From Chitinophaga ginsengisoli (lineage in GTDB: Bacteria; Bacteroidota; Bacteroidia; Chitinophagales; Chitinophagaceae): a stretch of DNA of 64,000 nucleotides. Each line of letters opens with the position of its first letter. Position 1 is the stretch's first letter. A model generated the notes under the pieces. That model was given only the letters and a program-made list of their open reading frames with translations. It was not told where the DNA came from and did not search any database. The position numbers were made by a program, and so were the translations under genes. The stretch spans positions 372,001 through 436,000 of the forward strand of contig NZ_PYGK01000005.1 of NCBI RefSeq assembly GCF_003014595.1, in the 5' to 3' direction. Shown here one piece after another: positions 35,192 to 44,725 of this stretch.

Positions 35192-36940
35192 TCAATGGTA
35201 TCCGTTATTTTGTTTCAGCGTAGGCGTACTTCCATTGGTAGAAAGATCTATCTGCCGCTGAGGAATTGCAAAATATTCATTCGTTCCTTTCACAAAATCG
35301 GCCCCCTGTACATCCAATGTCCGCGCACCTTCAAAGGCGAAGAATGCATTCAGTGCCTGGTCAGCTATTCCCCAGCGTACGAGGTCGAAGAAGCGGTGAC
35401 CTTCCATGGCCAGTTCCAGTTTGCGTTCAAAATAGATGGCTTTTAAGGCGTATTGCTGACCTTTCGAAGCAAAGGAGCCTGTCGGGTAGAGAGCGACTTT
35501 ATAATTGGCCGCAGGCACGTTAGAAAAGCCATCCATAGGGGCGCTGTTGCTCTTGTACTTGTAAACAGCGCTTGCCGGCTTAGCAGCCCGTTCCCGCACA
35601 ATGTTCACATAGGCTTCTGCTGCATCGAAGTTTTGCAGTTGCGCTTCACACTCGGCTGCGAGGAGTAATACATCAGCATAACGGATCAGGTTATAGTTGA
35701 TGGCATTGCCGGGCGCCCATCCGCGGGGATCGTAATATTTATCCTGTGTAGCCTGCCAGTAGACGTTCTTTTTAGGAGAGTAATGGCCTGCGGTAGACGC
35801 TTCCCTGATCCAGGTATCGCCGGGATGTACACCCCAGTCGAGATAGGGAATACCCTGACGACCGACTGTCCAGTCCAGGCGGGGATCTACTGTTTCAGTA
35901 TTTACATTGTGGGTATTGTAGTTGTCGAGGAAGGGCAGTCCCTGGGGATCGGTGATATAAGAGTTCACCAGGTCTTGTGTAGGCTGGAAGAATCCGCAGC
36001 AGCTGAAAGGACCGTTATACGGATAGTTCAGCATCTCGCCCTGGTTCGCATTGGCAGAAGTGCCTGAGTTGTCGTTAGCGTCATATTGTATGGCAAAAAC
36101 AGACTCAGATGTGTTTTCTGTAGCAGCATCGAAGTTGTCTTCAAAACGGTCTCTTAATGCATAACGATCGCCTTTGGAAGTAATCCCCTCTGTGGTGATC
36201 TGGTCAAATAGTGGTTTGGCATCTGTATACTTATGCTCGAACATATATGTCTTGGCGAGATAAGCCGCGGCAGCCCATTTATTCGGCCTTCCCACTTCGT
36301 TCTGCGTAAGGGCCAGGTTGTCCATCGCAAATTTGAAATCGGCTTCTATCTGGGGCCAGATGTCCTTGTCGTTGGGCGACTTCATATCAGTAGTGGTTTC
36401 ATCTATCCAGGGCACCATGTTGAACATTTTTTTCAGATCGGAGTAGTAATGGCCCCGTAGGAAATGTGCTTCCGCCGCTACTTCTTTCTTTTCATCTTCT
36501 GTCATGTCTGTGACTTTCGGTAAGAGTCTCAGCACAGAGTTACAACGGGTCACACCTTCATAGTCCACCCGCCACTTGTCATTCAGGAAGCTGTTGGTGG
36601 CACCGGCGCTGAAACGGGCAAGGTCGAGGGTAGGAGGGGAATCAAAATGGTCGCTGCCTTTGTGGGCATCACCACCACATACACTGCCATAGATCCAGTT
36701 ATCAGGAGATACTGCATAACCCGCGCCGCCGGAGAGGTTGGTCATATCACCATCGGTGAAGTCCTGTCCGTCCAAGGCGCCATAAGCACCTACCAATAAA
36801 GCATTGACGCCTTTTTTATTGGCTATCAGCTCTTCCTTTAAAGAGGAAGGTGGTACCCTGTCCAGGAATTTGTTACAGGAAGGCGTACATATGCCTATGC
36901 CTGTTATGAAGAGTATCGCTATATGTTTATTCAGTTTCAT
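35192..36940 (-). CDS. SusD/RagB-family surface lipoprotein
   Basis: A 582-residue lipoprotein from ATG 36940, which places the signal peptide at the very N-terminus (lipidated Cys probably C22, followed by NKFLDRVPP). An ATG at 36958 overlapping the SusC stop (TGATG) is also in frame. SusD/RagB fold, with the typical EAHFLRGHYYSDLKKMF, the segment RYADVLLLAAECEAQL and LAMEGHRFFDLVRWG near the end. It pairs with the SusC-like transporter encoded immediately upstream. Last gene of the sigma-FecR-SusC-SusD locus. Confidence 0.92.
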   Translation of the reverse strand: MKLNKHIAILFITGIGICTPSCNKFLDRVPPSSLKEELIANKKGVNALLVGAYGALDGQDFTDGDMTNLSGGAGYAVSPDNWIYGSVCGGDAHKGSDHFDSPPTLDLARFSAGATNSFLNDKWRVDYEGVTRCNSVLRLLPKVTDMTEDEKKEVAAEAHFLRGHYYSDLKKMFNMVPWIDETTTDMKSPNDKDIWPQIEADFKFAMDNLALTQNEVGRPNKWAAAAYLAKTYMFEHKYTDAKPLFDQITTEGITSKGDRYALRDRFEDNFDAATENTSESVFAIQYDANDNSGTSANANQGEMLNYPYNGPFSCCGFFQPTQDLVNSYITDPQGLPFLDNYNTHNVNTETVDPRLDWTVGRQGIPYLDWGVHPGDTWIREASTAGHYSPKKNVYWQATQDKYYDPRGWAPGNAINYNLIRYADVLLLAAECEAQLQNFDAAEAYVNIVRERAAKPASAVYKYKSNSAPMDGFSNVPAANYKVALYPTGSFASKGQQYALKAIYFERKLELAMEGHRFFDLVRWGIADQALNAFFAFEGARTLDVQGADFVKGTNEYFAIPQRQIDLSTNGSTPTLKQNNGYH

Positions 36941-36957
36941 GGTTTTCAAGTTTAACA

Positions 36958-39900
36958 TCAGAATGTAAGATTGAGACCTGCCAGGAATTGCCGCTGACTT
37001 GGATAAGTGCCTTCATCTATACCGAAGTTCCTTACATCGCTACCACCTATTTCCGGATCAATACCTGTGTACTTTGTAATGGTGAACAGGTTAGCCGCCT
37101 GAATATAGATACGCAGTCTGTCTATGTGCAGTCTGCCACCCAGCTGCTGCGGGAAGGTATATCCCAGCTGCATGTTCTTACAGCGCAGGTAGGCGCCATT
37201 TTCCACATAATAAGAGTTGGGAACAGCATTGGTACTGAAAGAACCTTCGCCTTCCTGGATAGGCGCTTTGGCGTTCATACGGTCGGGCAGCCAGGAATCA
37301 TATAAAGCAGTTTTGCTCTTGGCGCCATCAAAGGAGGAAGAGAAATCTGTCCACCATCTCACCTGGTTCCAGATCTTGTTGCCCTGTACGCCAAACAGGA
37401 ATACACTGAAGTCAAATTGTTTGTAGGTCAATCCCAGGTTGATACCATACGATACTTTGGGATTGGGATTGCCGAGGAAGGTGCGGTCATCCGCATTGAT
37501 CACGCCATCATGATTGAGATCAGCGTATCTGAAACGGCCGGGAGCAGCAGCTTCCTGGAAGCTTGCGGAAGGATCTCCTGTAGCAGTTTGTGCGGATTGA
37601 TCGGCTTTATCAATATCGCTCTGACTATTCCAGAAGCCATTGATCTTATAACCATAGAAGCTGGAAATAGGCTGTCCCACTGCATTACGGATAATGCCCT
37701 CTGAGAAGTTGCGGGGATCCCTGTCGAAGTAATTGACGCCCTGCGCTATTTTCACGATCCTGTTTGTAAAGGTGGTAAAGGTGACAGTAGCGTCAAACTT
37801 CAGGTCTTTGGTAATATCCGTATGACTGGCAATGGTGAGGTCCACCCCTTTGTTCTTCATGTTAGCCACATTGGAATAGGGAGAAGGAGCAGTACCATAA
37901 GTACCTGGTAGCTCAGTATTATAGAGCAGGTCCTTGATGTTTTTCTGGTAATAATCTGCAGAGACCTCCAGTTTGCCGCCAAAGAGCGTAGCGTCAAAAC
38001 CAATATTGGTGTTGATATCACTTTCCCACTTTGCATCCGGATTGCCGATCTGTACATGCTGGAAGCCCAGTACAATGCTGTTATTTGTTCCTAAGAGATC
38101 ATAGTAGGAGGTATTCTTGTTACCCCCGTACAGTGTAAAAGCATTACCAGGCGTAAGACTTAGCTGATTACCCATGATACCCCATCCTCCGCGGATCTTC
38201 AGGTCTGTGAGCCAGTGAATGTCTTTCATAAAAGGCTCCTGCGAAATACGCCATCCTGCACTGGCAGCGGGAAACAGACCATAACGGTTGTTAACGCCGA
38301 ATTTGGAAGAACCATCGCGACGTAAGGTACCGCTCAATAAATATTTGTCCCTGAAGCTATAATCTATTCTGCCGATTAGTGATAACAGGCCTGCGGAATA
38401 ACGACTGGCTGTGATAACCTGTCCGCCGGCGCCCGTACCATTATCTACATAGTCAGGGTCAAAGATGAAGAAGTCCTGTGTAGTTCCTACCTGCTGACGG
38501 GAACGCTCGTCATATGCTTCCGCGCCTACCAGTACATTCAGGGTATGTACCGTGTTAAATGTGTTGTGATAGTTCAGTGTGTTGGTCCATGTCCAGTTAT
38601 GGTCGAAATTGCTGGACTCTGTATAGGCGTTCACACCTGCGTTCTCTTTATTCTCATATTGCGGATATGTAAAGTTATGCCGCCATCCGGAATTCACTTC
38701 GCCACCGAAGCTGGTGTGGAAGGTGAAATGATGCAGGAAGTCGATATCAGCATAGATATTTCCGAATACCCTGTTCACCTGTCCCCGGTCATTCCTGGTG
38801 CGGTATTGCATGGCTACAGGGTTCATGGCATCTCCCAGTCCCAATCCGTTGGAGCCGCCGAAATTTCCTTTGATATCATATACGGGAATAATGGGCTGCT
38901 CGCGCAAAGCCATGCCCACAGCACTGCTGGCAGTGAGCAGGTCTACAGTCGGATTGTCAGTAATGGAGAAGGAGAGGTTTTCTCCTACACGGATATTCTT
39001 ACTGATGCTGAACTGGCTGTTGGAACGGATGATATATCTTTTCAGATAAGTGTTCATCAGTGTACCCTGCTGATTGAAATAGTTCAGCGAGAACAGGTAA
39101 CTGCCTTTGTCTGTACCACCACTCACTGACAGGTTATGACTGGTCATGGAAGCAGGGTTGAATACCTCATGGAACCAGTCAGTACCTGCTTTATTCGCCT
39201 TTGTGATATAATAGAAACTATTATAATCGTCCTGGTCTGTGTAATTGGGATTGACATAATAGAGGTCGGGATTCACACGTGGATCGCCTTCCTTTAATCC
39301 TACAGGCTGGATATAATCCGGTAATACCGGACTCGCACCGTTGCCATACAATGTATCGCTCAGTGGTATACCGGTGTTCTTATAGCGCAGCCAGCGCAGG
39401 TCGGCCATTTCCTGTGAGTTGAGCGTATGCCATACATTTCCTCCTTTAGGATACTGACGACCGTAGTAGGCGTCGTATTTGATCTTCACCTTGCCACTGC
39501 CTTTTTTAGTGGTGATAATGATAACACCATTGGAAGCACGTGAACCATAAATAGAGGCAGCACCTGCATCTTTCAGTACCTGCATGGATCCTACATCATT
39601 TGGGTTGAGGTCATTGATACTTTGTGTAGGCACACCATCTACTACATACAATGGCGTGTTGTTATCGAATGTGTTCACACCACGGATGCGTACAACAGGC
39701 TCCTGACCTGGTTGTCCGGAGCCGATGACGGTCACACCGGAAGCCTGTCCCTGCAGTTGACTGGTCACCTGGCCGGAAGGCTGTTTCACCATTTCACCGA
39801 TATCAATTACAGCAACAGCGCCGGTGAGATCTTTTTTACGTTGAGCCGTATAACCGGTTACGATCACCTCGTTGAGGGTACTGGTATTTTCAGTCAGGGT

Positions 39901-40476
39901 GATATTGATCTCGGATTGTGTGCCGACAGGGATTTCCTGCGACTGATAGCCAACAAAGGTTACTTCGAGTATATCACTAGCGGTACCGGGAACGTTGACT
40001 GTATACGTACCATCAGCTGCTGTTACAGCACCGGTGTTTGCTCCTTTTACACGAATGGTCACGCCGGGCAATGCTGCGCCTTTTGCATCAGTGACCTTTC
40101 CGCGTACCGGGCGTTGGGCGGTCACGGTGTTGGTGACCGGCGCTGTCTCCTTTGTTTTTATGAGATAGAACTTGTCGCGTACTTTTTCAAAAGAGAGATT
40201 GAAAGGGGCCAGTGTTTTTTCGAGCGCCTCTTCAGGCGATTTGCAGGCAGCAATATCCACGCTGTTTTTCTGATCTGTGACCAGTTCACTTTTATAAGCA
40301 ATGGAAACACCGAATTTTATTTCCGTTTGCCGGAATAACTGCCTGATGGATACATTATCCTGCTGTTCCAGCAAATGTGTGGCGGACGTAGCGTCTGGGC
40401 TGTGAGCCAGCGCAGGTGAGCATAGGGCGCCTGACACAAAGACATGCATCAGCAGCACACGTAAATGTTTTTTCAT
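36958..40476 (-). CDS. SusC/RagA-family TonB-dependent transducer with STN domain
   Basis: A 1172-residue outer-membrane protein. Order: signal peptide (1-24), STN/secretin-TonB short domain (about 42-108, FRQTEIKFGVSIAYKSELV), carboxypeptidase-regulatory-like domain (about 122-200), a TonB-box-like LNEVIVTGY (201-209), plug (about 215-330) and beta-barrel ending in NLTF. The STN domain contacts FecR in the periplasm, so this receptor both imports its ligand and switches on its own sigma factor. Overlaps or abuts the SusD gene (TGATG). Confidence 0.94.
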   Translation of the reverse strand: MKKHLRVLLMHVFVSGALCSPALAHSPDATSATHLLEQQDNVSIRQLFRQTEIKFGVSIAYKSELVTDQKNSVDIAACKSPEEALEKTLAPFNLSFEKVRDKFYLIKTKETAPVTNTVTAQRPVRGKVTDAKGAALPGVTIRVKGANTGAVTAADGTYTVNVPGTASDILEVTFVGYQSQEIPVGTQSEINITLTENTSTLNEVIVTGYTAQRKKDLTGAVAVIDIGEMVKQPSGQVTSQLQGQASGVTVIGSGQPGQEPVVRIRGVNTFDNNTPLYVVDGVPTQSINDLNPNDVGSMQVLKDAGAASIYGSRASNGVIIITTKKGSGKVKIKYDAYYGRQYPKGGNVWHTLNSQEMADLRWLRYKNTGIPLSDTLYGNGASPVLPDYIQPVGLKEGDPRVNPDLYYVNPNYTDQDDYNSFYYITKANKAGTDWFHEVFNPASMTSHNLSVSGGTDKGSYLFSLNYFNQQGTLMNTYLKRYIIRSNSQFSISKNIRVGENLSFSITDNPTVDLLTASSAVGMALREQPIIPVYDIKGNFGGSNGLGLGDAMNPVAMQYRTRNDRGQVNRVFGNIYADIDFLHHFTFHTSFGGEVNSGWRHNFTYPQYENKENAGVNAYTESSNFDHNWTWTNTLNYHNTFNTVHTLNVLVGAEAYDERSRQQVGTTQDFFIFDPDYVDNGTGAGGQVITASRYSAGLLSLIGRIDYSFRDKYLLSGTLRRDGSSKFGVNNRYGLFPAASAGWRISQEPFMKDIHWLTDLKIRGGWGIMGNQLSLTPGNAFTLYGGNKNTSYYDLLGTNNSIVLGFQHVQIGNPDAKWESDINTNIGFDATLFGGKLEVSADYYQKNIKDLLYNTELPGTYGTAPSPYSNVANMKNKGVDLTIASHTDITKDLKFDATVTFTTFTNRIVKIAQGVNYFDRDPRNFSEGIIRNAVGQPISSFYGYKINGFWNSQSDIDKADQSAQTATGDPSASFQEAAAPGRFRYADLNHDGVINADDRTFLGNPNPKVSYGINLGLTYKQFDFSVFLFGVQGNKIWNQVRWWTDFSSSFDGAKSKTALYDSWLPDRMNAKAPIQEGEGSFSTNAVPNSYYVENGAYLRCKNMQLGYTFPQQLGGRLHIDRLRIYIQAANLFTITKYTGIDPEIGGSDVRNFGIDEGTYPSQRQFLAGLNLTF

Positions 40477-40511
40477 GTGCGATTTAATTTTGGTTAATAA
40501 AAATCAGGGTA

Positions 40512-41558
40512 TCAGTTTTCCCCTACGTGGTTTGTTTCATCGCGTTTGTTAAAGCGTACATTAAAAGCCTTTTCAAACTGCATTAACATGGTATCTGCAT
40601 TGTAAATGATCGGCATAGAGCCGGAAACACTGTACCGCAGCACCCTGGGATCTTTTACGGTAACATGCCTGTCAAATACCTGCTGCATAAATTGTATAGC
40701 GTCAGCAACAGTATATTCATCCATTACTAATTGTCCATGTGTCCAGGCAGTTACTTTTTCAGCATCAGTTCTGCTTTTGGAATATTCGCCATCTGTTTTG
40801 TCGTAACGGAGCATTTCTCCCGGTCTGAGGTATAGTTGTGTAACATGTTGGTCCTGTTGCTCCGTAATATTTAGTTTAATACTTCCTTCCTGTAATACGA
40901 CTGCTATCTTATTCCCAAAGTTATTTACGTTGAATCGCGTGCCCAGTACTTCTACCGATAGATGATCATAAGTATGTACTATAAAACTCCTGTTGTCTTT
41001 TGTATGCTTTACGTGAAACCAGGCTTCACCATCCAGCCATACTTCCCTGACAAGCGGCTCCTTTTGGGTGTAGAGCAGGCGCGAACCGGCATTGAGTAAT
41101 ACTTCGGAGCTATCTGGTAATAACAGTCTTTTGGTTTGTCCGGGTTGTGTGGCTACGCTGGCGGTAACAGTGCGGAACGGCTGTGTTCTCATGAACAGCC
41201 AGAGTGTGCCCAGGAAGACGAACAGTAAAACAGCAGCAGCATATTTCCAGGTAAAGATCCGCAGGCGGCTGGCAACAGGAGCAGGAGCGGGGGATAAGCC
41301 CGTCATATCATCCGCAGCAATATTTTCCCATATATTGTCCCATAGCTGTTCTTTCTGTGCAGCAGTCATCTGGTAGTCGCGGAAATGAATGGACCTTACC
41401 AGCTGAATAGCAGTATCCACGGCGTTCTTTTTTTCGGGATGCAGTTTCAGCCAGGTATCCCAGTAGTAGGTATTCTTTACATCCGGCCGCAACACCCACT
41501 CCTGGAAATATTCATCCAGGGCAAAGTCACGGGCGGTATATAAATGATACTGCTGCAA
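40512..41558 (-). CDS. FecR-family anti-sigma factor/signal relay
   Basis: A 348-residue inner-membrane protein. N-terminal cytoplasmic anti-sigma part (1-100, DEYFQEWVLRPDVKNTYYWDTWLKLHPEKK-type opening usual in Bacteroidetes FecR), a TM at about 104-123, the periplasmic FecR domain (ATQPGQTKRLLLPDSSEVLLNAGSRL, then VLGTRFNVNNFG) and a C-terminal DUF4974-type segment (MDEYTVADAIQFMQQVFDRHV). It holds the sigma factor encoded at 41651 until the SusC STN domain signals ligand binding. The cluster order sigma-FecR-SusC-SusD is the standard one. Confidence 0.92.
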   Translation of the reverse strand: MQQYHLYTARDFALDEYFQEWVLRPDVKNTYYWDTWLKLHPEKKNAVDTAIQLVRSIHFRDYQMTAAQKEQLWDNIWENIAADDMTGLSPAPAPVASRLRIFTWKYAAAVLLFVFLGTLWLFMRTQPFRTVTASVATQPGQTKRLLLPDSSEVLLNAGSRLLYTQKEPLVREVWLDGEAWFHVKHTKDNRSFIVHTYDHLSVEVLGTRFNVNNFGNKIAVVLQEGSIKLNITEQQDQHVTQLYLRPGEMLRYDKTDGEYSKSRTDAEKVTAWTHGQLVMDEYTVADAIQFMQQVFDRHVTVKDPRVLRYSVSGSMPIIYNADTMLMQFEKAFNVRFNKRDETNHVGEN

Positions 41559-41650
41559 ATGATCGCTTTTAAATAGAGAGACCGGGATGAGAGGAATCTC
41601 ATCACTTTTTTGGAACTTTTTTAAAATTATTTTCAGAGGGGTAGAAGGGC

Positions 41651-42268
41651 TTATTTTCCTGGTTGCAGTAAAAGAAGTAAGACAGCAGGCGGCAGCGTCT
41701 TTTTGAGCACGCTAATGGCTTTAGAAATGATGTTGTAGACGGAGTCGACCTTCATAGACATCATATCTGCTACTTCCTGGTAGGAGAGCTCATGAAAAAA
41801 ACGGAGGTAAATGGCTTCCCGCTGTCGGCGGGGCAGGGCATTGAGGGCAGCATGCAATTGTTTTACCTGTTCCTGTACTTTTTCATCCTGTATGATGGCG
41901 TGTTCCCGGCTGGGAATCAGCTCAAAGTCGAAGGGAATCTCTGTTGTTTCTGCCCTGAAACGGCGGTCCCTTTCCAGGGTACGTAAAAGGCGGCGGCGCA
42001 GGCTGCTGAGGAGGTAATAACGGATATTGAGTAGCTGGGCGGCCAGATGCTCCCTGCTTTGCCAGAGGTCATGAAAAAGTTCCTGGAGGCAATCCCGGAC
42101 CAGTTCTCCGTCACCGCACAGGTGAACGCCATAATGGTAGAGATTATCCACCTGCTCCTGGTAGATCCGGGCAAAGGCATCCCGGCTACCTTGCCGGAAG
42201 CTATTCCAAAGTTCTTCCTGGGGAGATACTGTATGGGAAGCAGTGATGGCTGTTTGTACTGCTTTCAT
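41651..42268 (-). CDS. ECF sigma factor of the FecR/SusC locus
   Basis: A 205-residue sigma-70-family protein. Region 2 about 22-90 (DAFARIYQEQVDNLYHYG, VRDCLQELFHDLWQSRE) and region 4 about 135-190 (ALPRRQREAIYLRFFHELSYQEVADMMSMKVDSVYNIISKA). It has the features of the large Bacteroidetes FecI-like ECF group. It is upstream of fecR (92 nt gap) and presumably activates the SusC/SusD genes when released. Confidence 0.92.
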   Translation of the reverse strand: MKAVQTAITASHTVSPQEELWNSFRQGSRDAFARIYQEQVDNLYHYGVHLCGDGELVRDCLQELFHDLWQSREHLAAQLLNIRYYLLSSLRRRLLRTLERDRRFRAETTEIPFDFELIPSREHAIIQDEKVQEQVKQLHAALNALPRRQREAIYLRFFHELSYQEVADMMSMKVDSVYNIISKAISVLKKTLPPAVLLLLLQPGK

Positions 42269-42382
42269 GCTGGTCTTTTTGGTTGACGTAATCCTCTAGT
42301 CTGATAAAAGTAATCATTTTAGAAGATTTACAGCCTGCTTTCCTGTGAAAGTAACCTGACTGGTCGACCGGGTGTATAATAG

Positions 42383-43708
42383 TTACAACATCTTTTTCTC
42401 AAGCCTTGATTTAATGATATAGACAACGATGCCTGCCATTGTCACAGTAGCCCCAGCCAGCATCATATGCAGGCCGGTAGAAATGAAAATGCCAATCCAG
42501 ATAATGATAGCGAGGATCACGGGCAGGGGATATAAAGGCATATGCCATTTGAAGAAATTCCTTCCCTGTCTTCTGCTGAGTAATATCAAACCCACTGCCT
42601 GGGCAATGAACTGGATCATGATACGCATGGCAAGGATAGCGCTGATCACCTCTTTGATTTTGAATAGGAGGCTGAATATAAAGGCCACAGCTCCTAAGAA
42701 AAGCAGTGATATATAGGGGAAGTTCTTGGTAGGGTGAAGGCGTGCAAATACTTTAAAGAAAGCGCCATCCTGTGCAGCAGCATAAGGAATACGGCTATAC
42801 CCCAGCGTTGCCGAAAATACAGAGGCGAAGGCCACCCAGAGGATCAGGATAGTGGCCACTTTGGCTGCCATGGCTCCTCCCAGTACTTCGATGAACTCAC
42901 TTACTACAAAGGGACTGTGTGCTACTCTGTCAAACGGTAATACGGAGGCCACACTGATATTCATGCAGAGGTATAACACGGTTATACCAGCAATAGAGAT
43001 GAGCATACTGCGGGGGATATTTATTTCCGGCCGTTTGATCTCTCCACCCAGGTGACAAACATTATAATAGCCAAGATAACTGTAGATGGTTTTAACGCTG
43101 GCAAAGCCCAGCGCTGCTGCAAACGCGGAGTTGAGTTCCAGGCCGTCATTGATATGTTTAATAGGTTCCAGGAAGTGGCCATGTGTTATACCTCCGCTGA
43201 TGATCCAGACCATGGTAACGAGTACGCCCATCCACAGCAGTACACTGATCCTGCCAATGGTCTCGATATTGCGATACAGCAGGAAAACGATTAACAGCAC
43301 CATACCGCCACTGACTGCCTTTGTACCCCAGAAACCTAAAGGAAAGATATAACCGGCATATTGTGCAAAACCAATAGCTGCCGAAGCGATGACAAGCGGC
43401 GCCTGGATCATGGTCTGCCATACAAAGAGAAAACTCATCAGTTTTCCCGTTTTTGGGCCGAAGCCTTCTTTCAGGAAGTTATAACTGCCGCCTGCTTTTG
43501 GAAAGGTAGCCCCCAGCTCACTCCATACCATAGCATCAATGAACGACAGCACGGCCCCTGCAATCCAGGCATAGAGGAAGCCCGGACCGTGCATGGTTTC
43601 AGCCACTACGCTCAATACTATAAATGGGCCTATGCCCACCATATCTGTCATATTAATAGCAGTAGCCTGTAACAGGCTAATGCGCCGGGATAGTTCTGGT
43701 TGCTTCAT
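42383..43708 (-). CDS. APC-family amino-acid permease
   Basis: A 441-residue inner-membrane protein with about 12 TM segments. ATG 43708 (MKQPELSRRISLLQATAINMTDMVGIGPF) is chosen over an in-frame start 12 codons earlier. TM1 motif NMTDMVGIGPFIVLS and the following GAVLSFIDAMVWSELGATFPKAGGSYNFLKEGFG are hallmark APC sequences. It probably imports an amino acid by proton symport or exchange. It is followed across 114 nt by the ECF sigma gene start, read the same way, without evident link. Confidence 0.88.
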   Translation of the reverse strand: MKQPELSRRISLLQATAINMTDMVGIGPFIVLSVVAETMHGPGFLYAWIAGAVLSFIDAMVWSELGATFPKAGGSYNFLKEGFGPKTGKLMSFLFVWQTMIQAPLVIASAAIGFAQYAGYIFPLGFWGTKAVSGGMVLLIVFLLYRNIETIGRISVLLWMGVLVTMVWIISGGITHGHFLEPIKHINDGLELNSAFAAALGFASVKTIYSYLGYYNVCHLGGEIKRPEINIPRSMLISIAGITVLYLCMNISVASVLPFDRVAHSPFVVSEFIEVLGGAMAAKVATILILWVAFASVFSATLGYSRIPYAAAQDGAFFKVFARLHPTKNFPYISLLFLGAVAFIFSLLFKIKEVISAILAMRIMIQFIAQAVGLILLSRRQGRNFFKWHMPLYPLPVILAIIIWIGIFISTGLHMMLAGATVTMAGIVVYIIKSRLEKKML

Positions 43709-43753
43709 TTGTGGCGTAAAAATAAATATTTTGCGCCGCAGCAAGGGAAATAT

Positions 43754-43909
43754 TTATTGAAAATTATCAATGTTTATGAGGATCCTTTCCAGGCGGATGC
43801 TTTTGATCTTCCAGTCCCCCGACAGTATCTGCCTTTCATGCTTTTGATTGGCTTCTATGTCTGCCAGTACAGCGATTGATTTAGTGTCCATATTTAATTG
43901 ATTTGACAT
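43754..43909 (-). CDS. Possible small protein between permease and TetR genes
   Basis: A 51-codon frame from ATG 43909 to TAA 43754 with no known family: DTKSIAVLADIEANQKHERQ, then WKIKSIRLERILINIDNF. Codon use looks normal for the neighbourhood. It is divergent from the TetR gene and ends 45 bp before the permease start. It could be a real small gene or a chance frame. Confidence 0.35.
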   Translation of the reverse strand: MSNQLNMDTKSIAVLADIEANQKHERQILSGDWKIKSIRLERILINIDNFQ

Positions 43910-43920
43910 TTCCGTGATAA

Positions 43921-43952
43921 TTGGAATTGTAATTCCATAATGTGTATATTTG
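43921..43952 (+). promoter_or_regulatory. TetR gene promoter with embedded operator
   Basis: TTG at 43921-43923, a 21-nt spacer and TATATTTG at 43945-43952 form a Bacteroidetes promoter. Within the spacer lies TGGAAT-TGTA-ATTCCA (GGAA-N6-TTCC, 43923-43936). The same element occurs three times before the oxidoreductase gene at 48449-49546. Binding here would exclude RNA polymerase. Confidence 0.7.
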
Positions 43953-43972
43953 TAGATAAACTTTCAGGTAAC

Positions 43973-44578
43973 ATGGCCAGAGCAAGAAATTTTGATGAGG
44001 ATGAGGTGCTGGATAAAGCGATTGACATTTTCCGCCGGCAGGGATTTAAGACTACTACACCGGAAGAGCTGGTAACACATCTTGGCCTCAGCAGGTCTAG
44101 TTTATATAATACCTATGGGGACAAACGTTCTCTGTTTATAAGGTCCCTGCAACGCTACCAGGAGCAGACATCCAAAGCGCTGAATGATCTGGCAGACAGT
44201 GGTACAGATGCCATGACTGCTATCCGTAACATATTCGAATTTACCGTGGATAACTGTCTGCAGGATGATATGCCCAAAGGATGTTTCCTGGTGAATTCAA
44301 TCGTTGAATTCGGGTCGGAAGACACTGAAACAGTAGCAGTTGTAAAAGAAAGTATGGAAACGAACAGGAACACGCTGTTACGTCTCGTTAAAAAAGGACA
44401 GAAAGAAGGATCGATCTCCAATATAGCCAAACCGGCTGCTTTGGCCGACTACCTGGTGAATTGCCTGTCGGGCATCAGCGTATCATCCAAAGCGGGTGCA
44501 GACAAAAATGCCTGTGAGGCAATCGTTAAGAACTCCCTGGCTATCCTGCAACCGCAGAAATCTCCGATACCAGCATAA
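43973..44578 (+). CDS. TetR/AcrR-family repressor
   Basis: A 201-residue protein from ATG 43973 (MARARNFDEDEVLDKAIDIFRRQGF); an ATG at 43940 lies inside the promoter and is rejected. N-terminal HTH (TPEELVTHLGLSRSSLYNTYGDKRSLFIRSL) of the TetR type, followed by the helical ligand-binding domain (PKGCFLVNSIVEFGSED). It likely represses itself and the Gal80-like oxidoreductase gene through GGAA-N6-TTCC operators. The ligand is unknown. Confidence 0.88.
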   Translation: MARARNFDEDEVLDKAIDIFRRQGFKTTTPEELVTHLGLSRSSLYNTYGDKRSLFIRSLQRYQEQTSKALNDLADSGTDAMTAIRNIFEFTVDNCLQDDMPKGCFLVNSIVEFGSEDTETVAVVKESMETNRNTLLRLVKKGQKEGSISNIAKPAALADYLVNCLSGISVSSKAGADKNACEAIVKNSLAILQPQKSPIPA

Positions 44579-44602
44579 ACTAAATATTCACCGGATAGTA
44601 CA

Positions 44603-44637
44603 AAGCCGCCCCAGATCTGAGGCGGCTTCTTTTCTTT
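44603..44637. terminator. Bidirectional terminator between convergent genes
   Basis: Stem AAGCCGCC/GGCGGCTT around CCAGATCTGA, with T-rich sequence on the right (CTTTTCTTTT). It follows the TetR stop by 24 bp and could also serve the gene converging from the right, which ends at 44726. Confidence 0.75.
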
Positions 44638-44725
44638 TATAGTTGTGCTTATTTGAGGATTTTGTATTTCATCCATACCACATCATCTCCCATGTGTTGC
44701 AGGTAGATCGGTTTAAGATAGTGTC

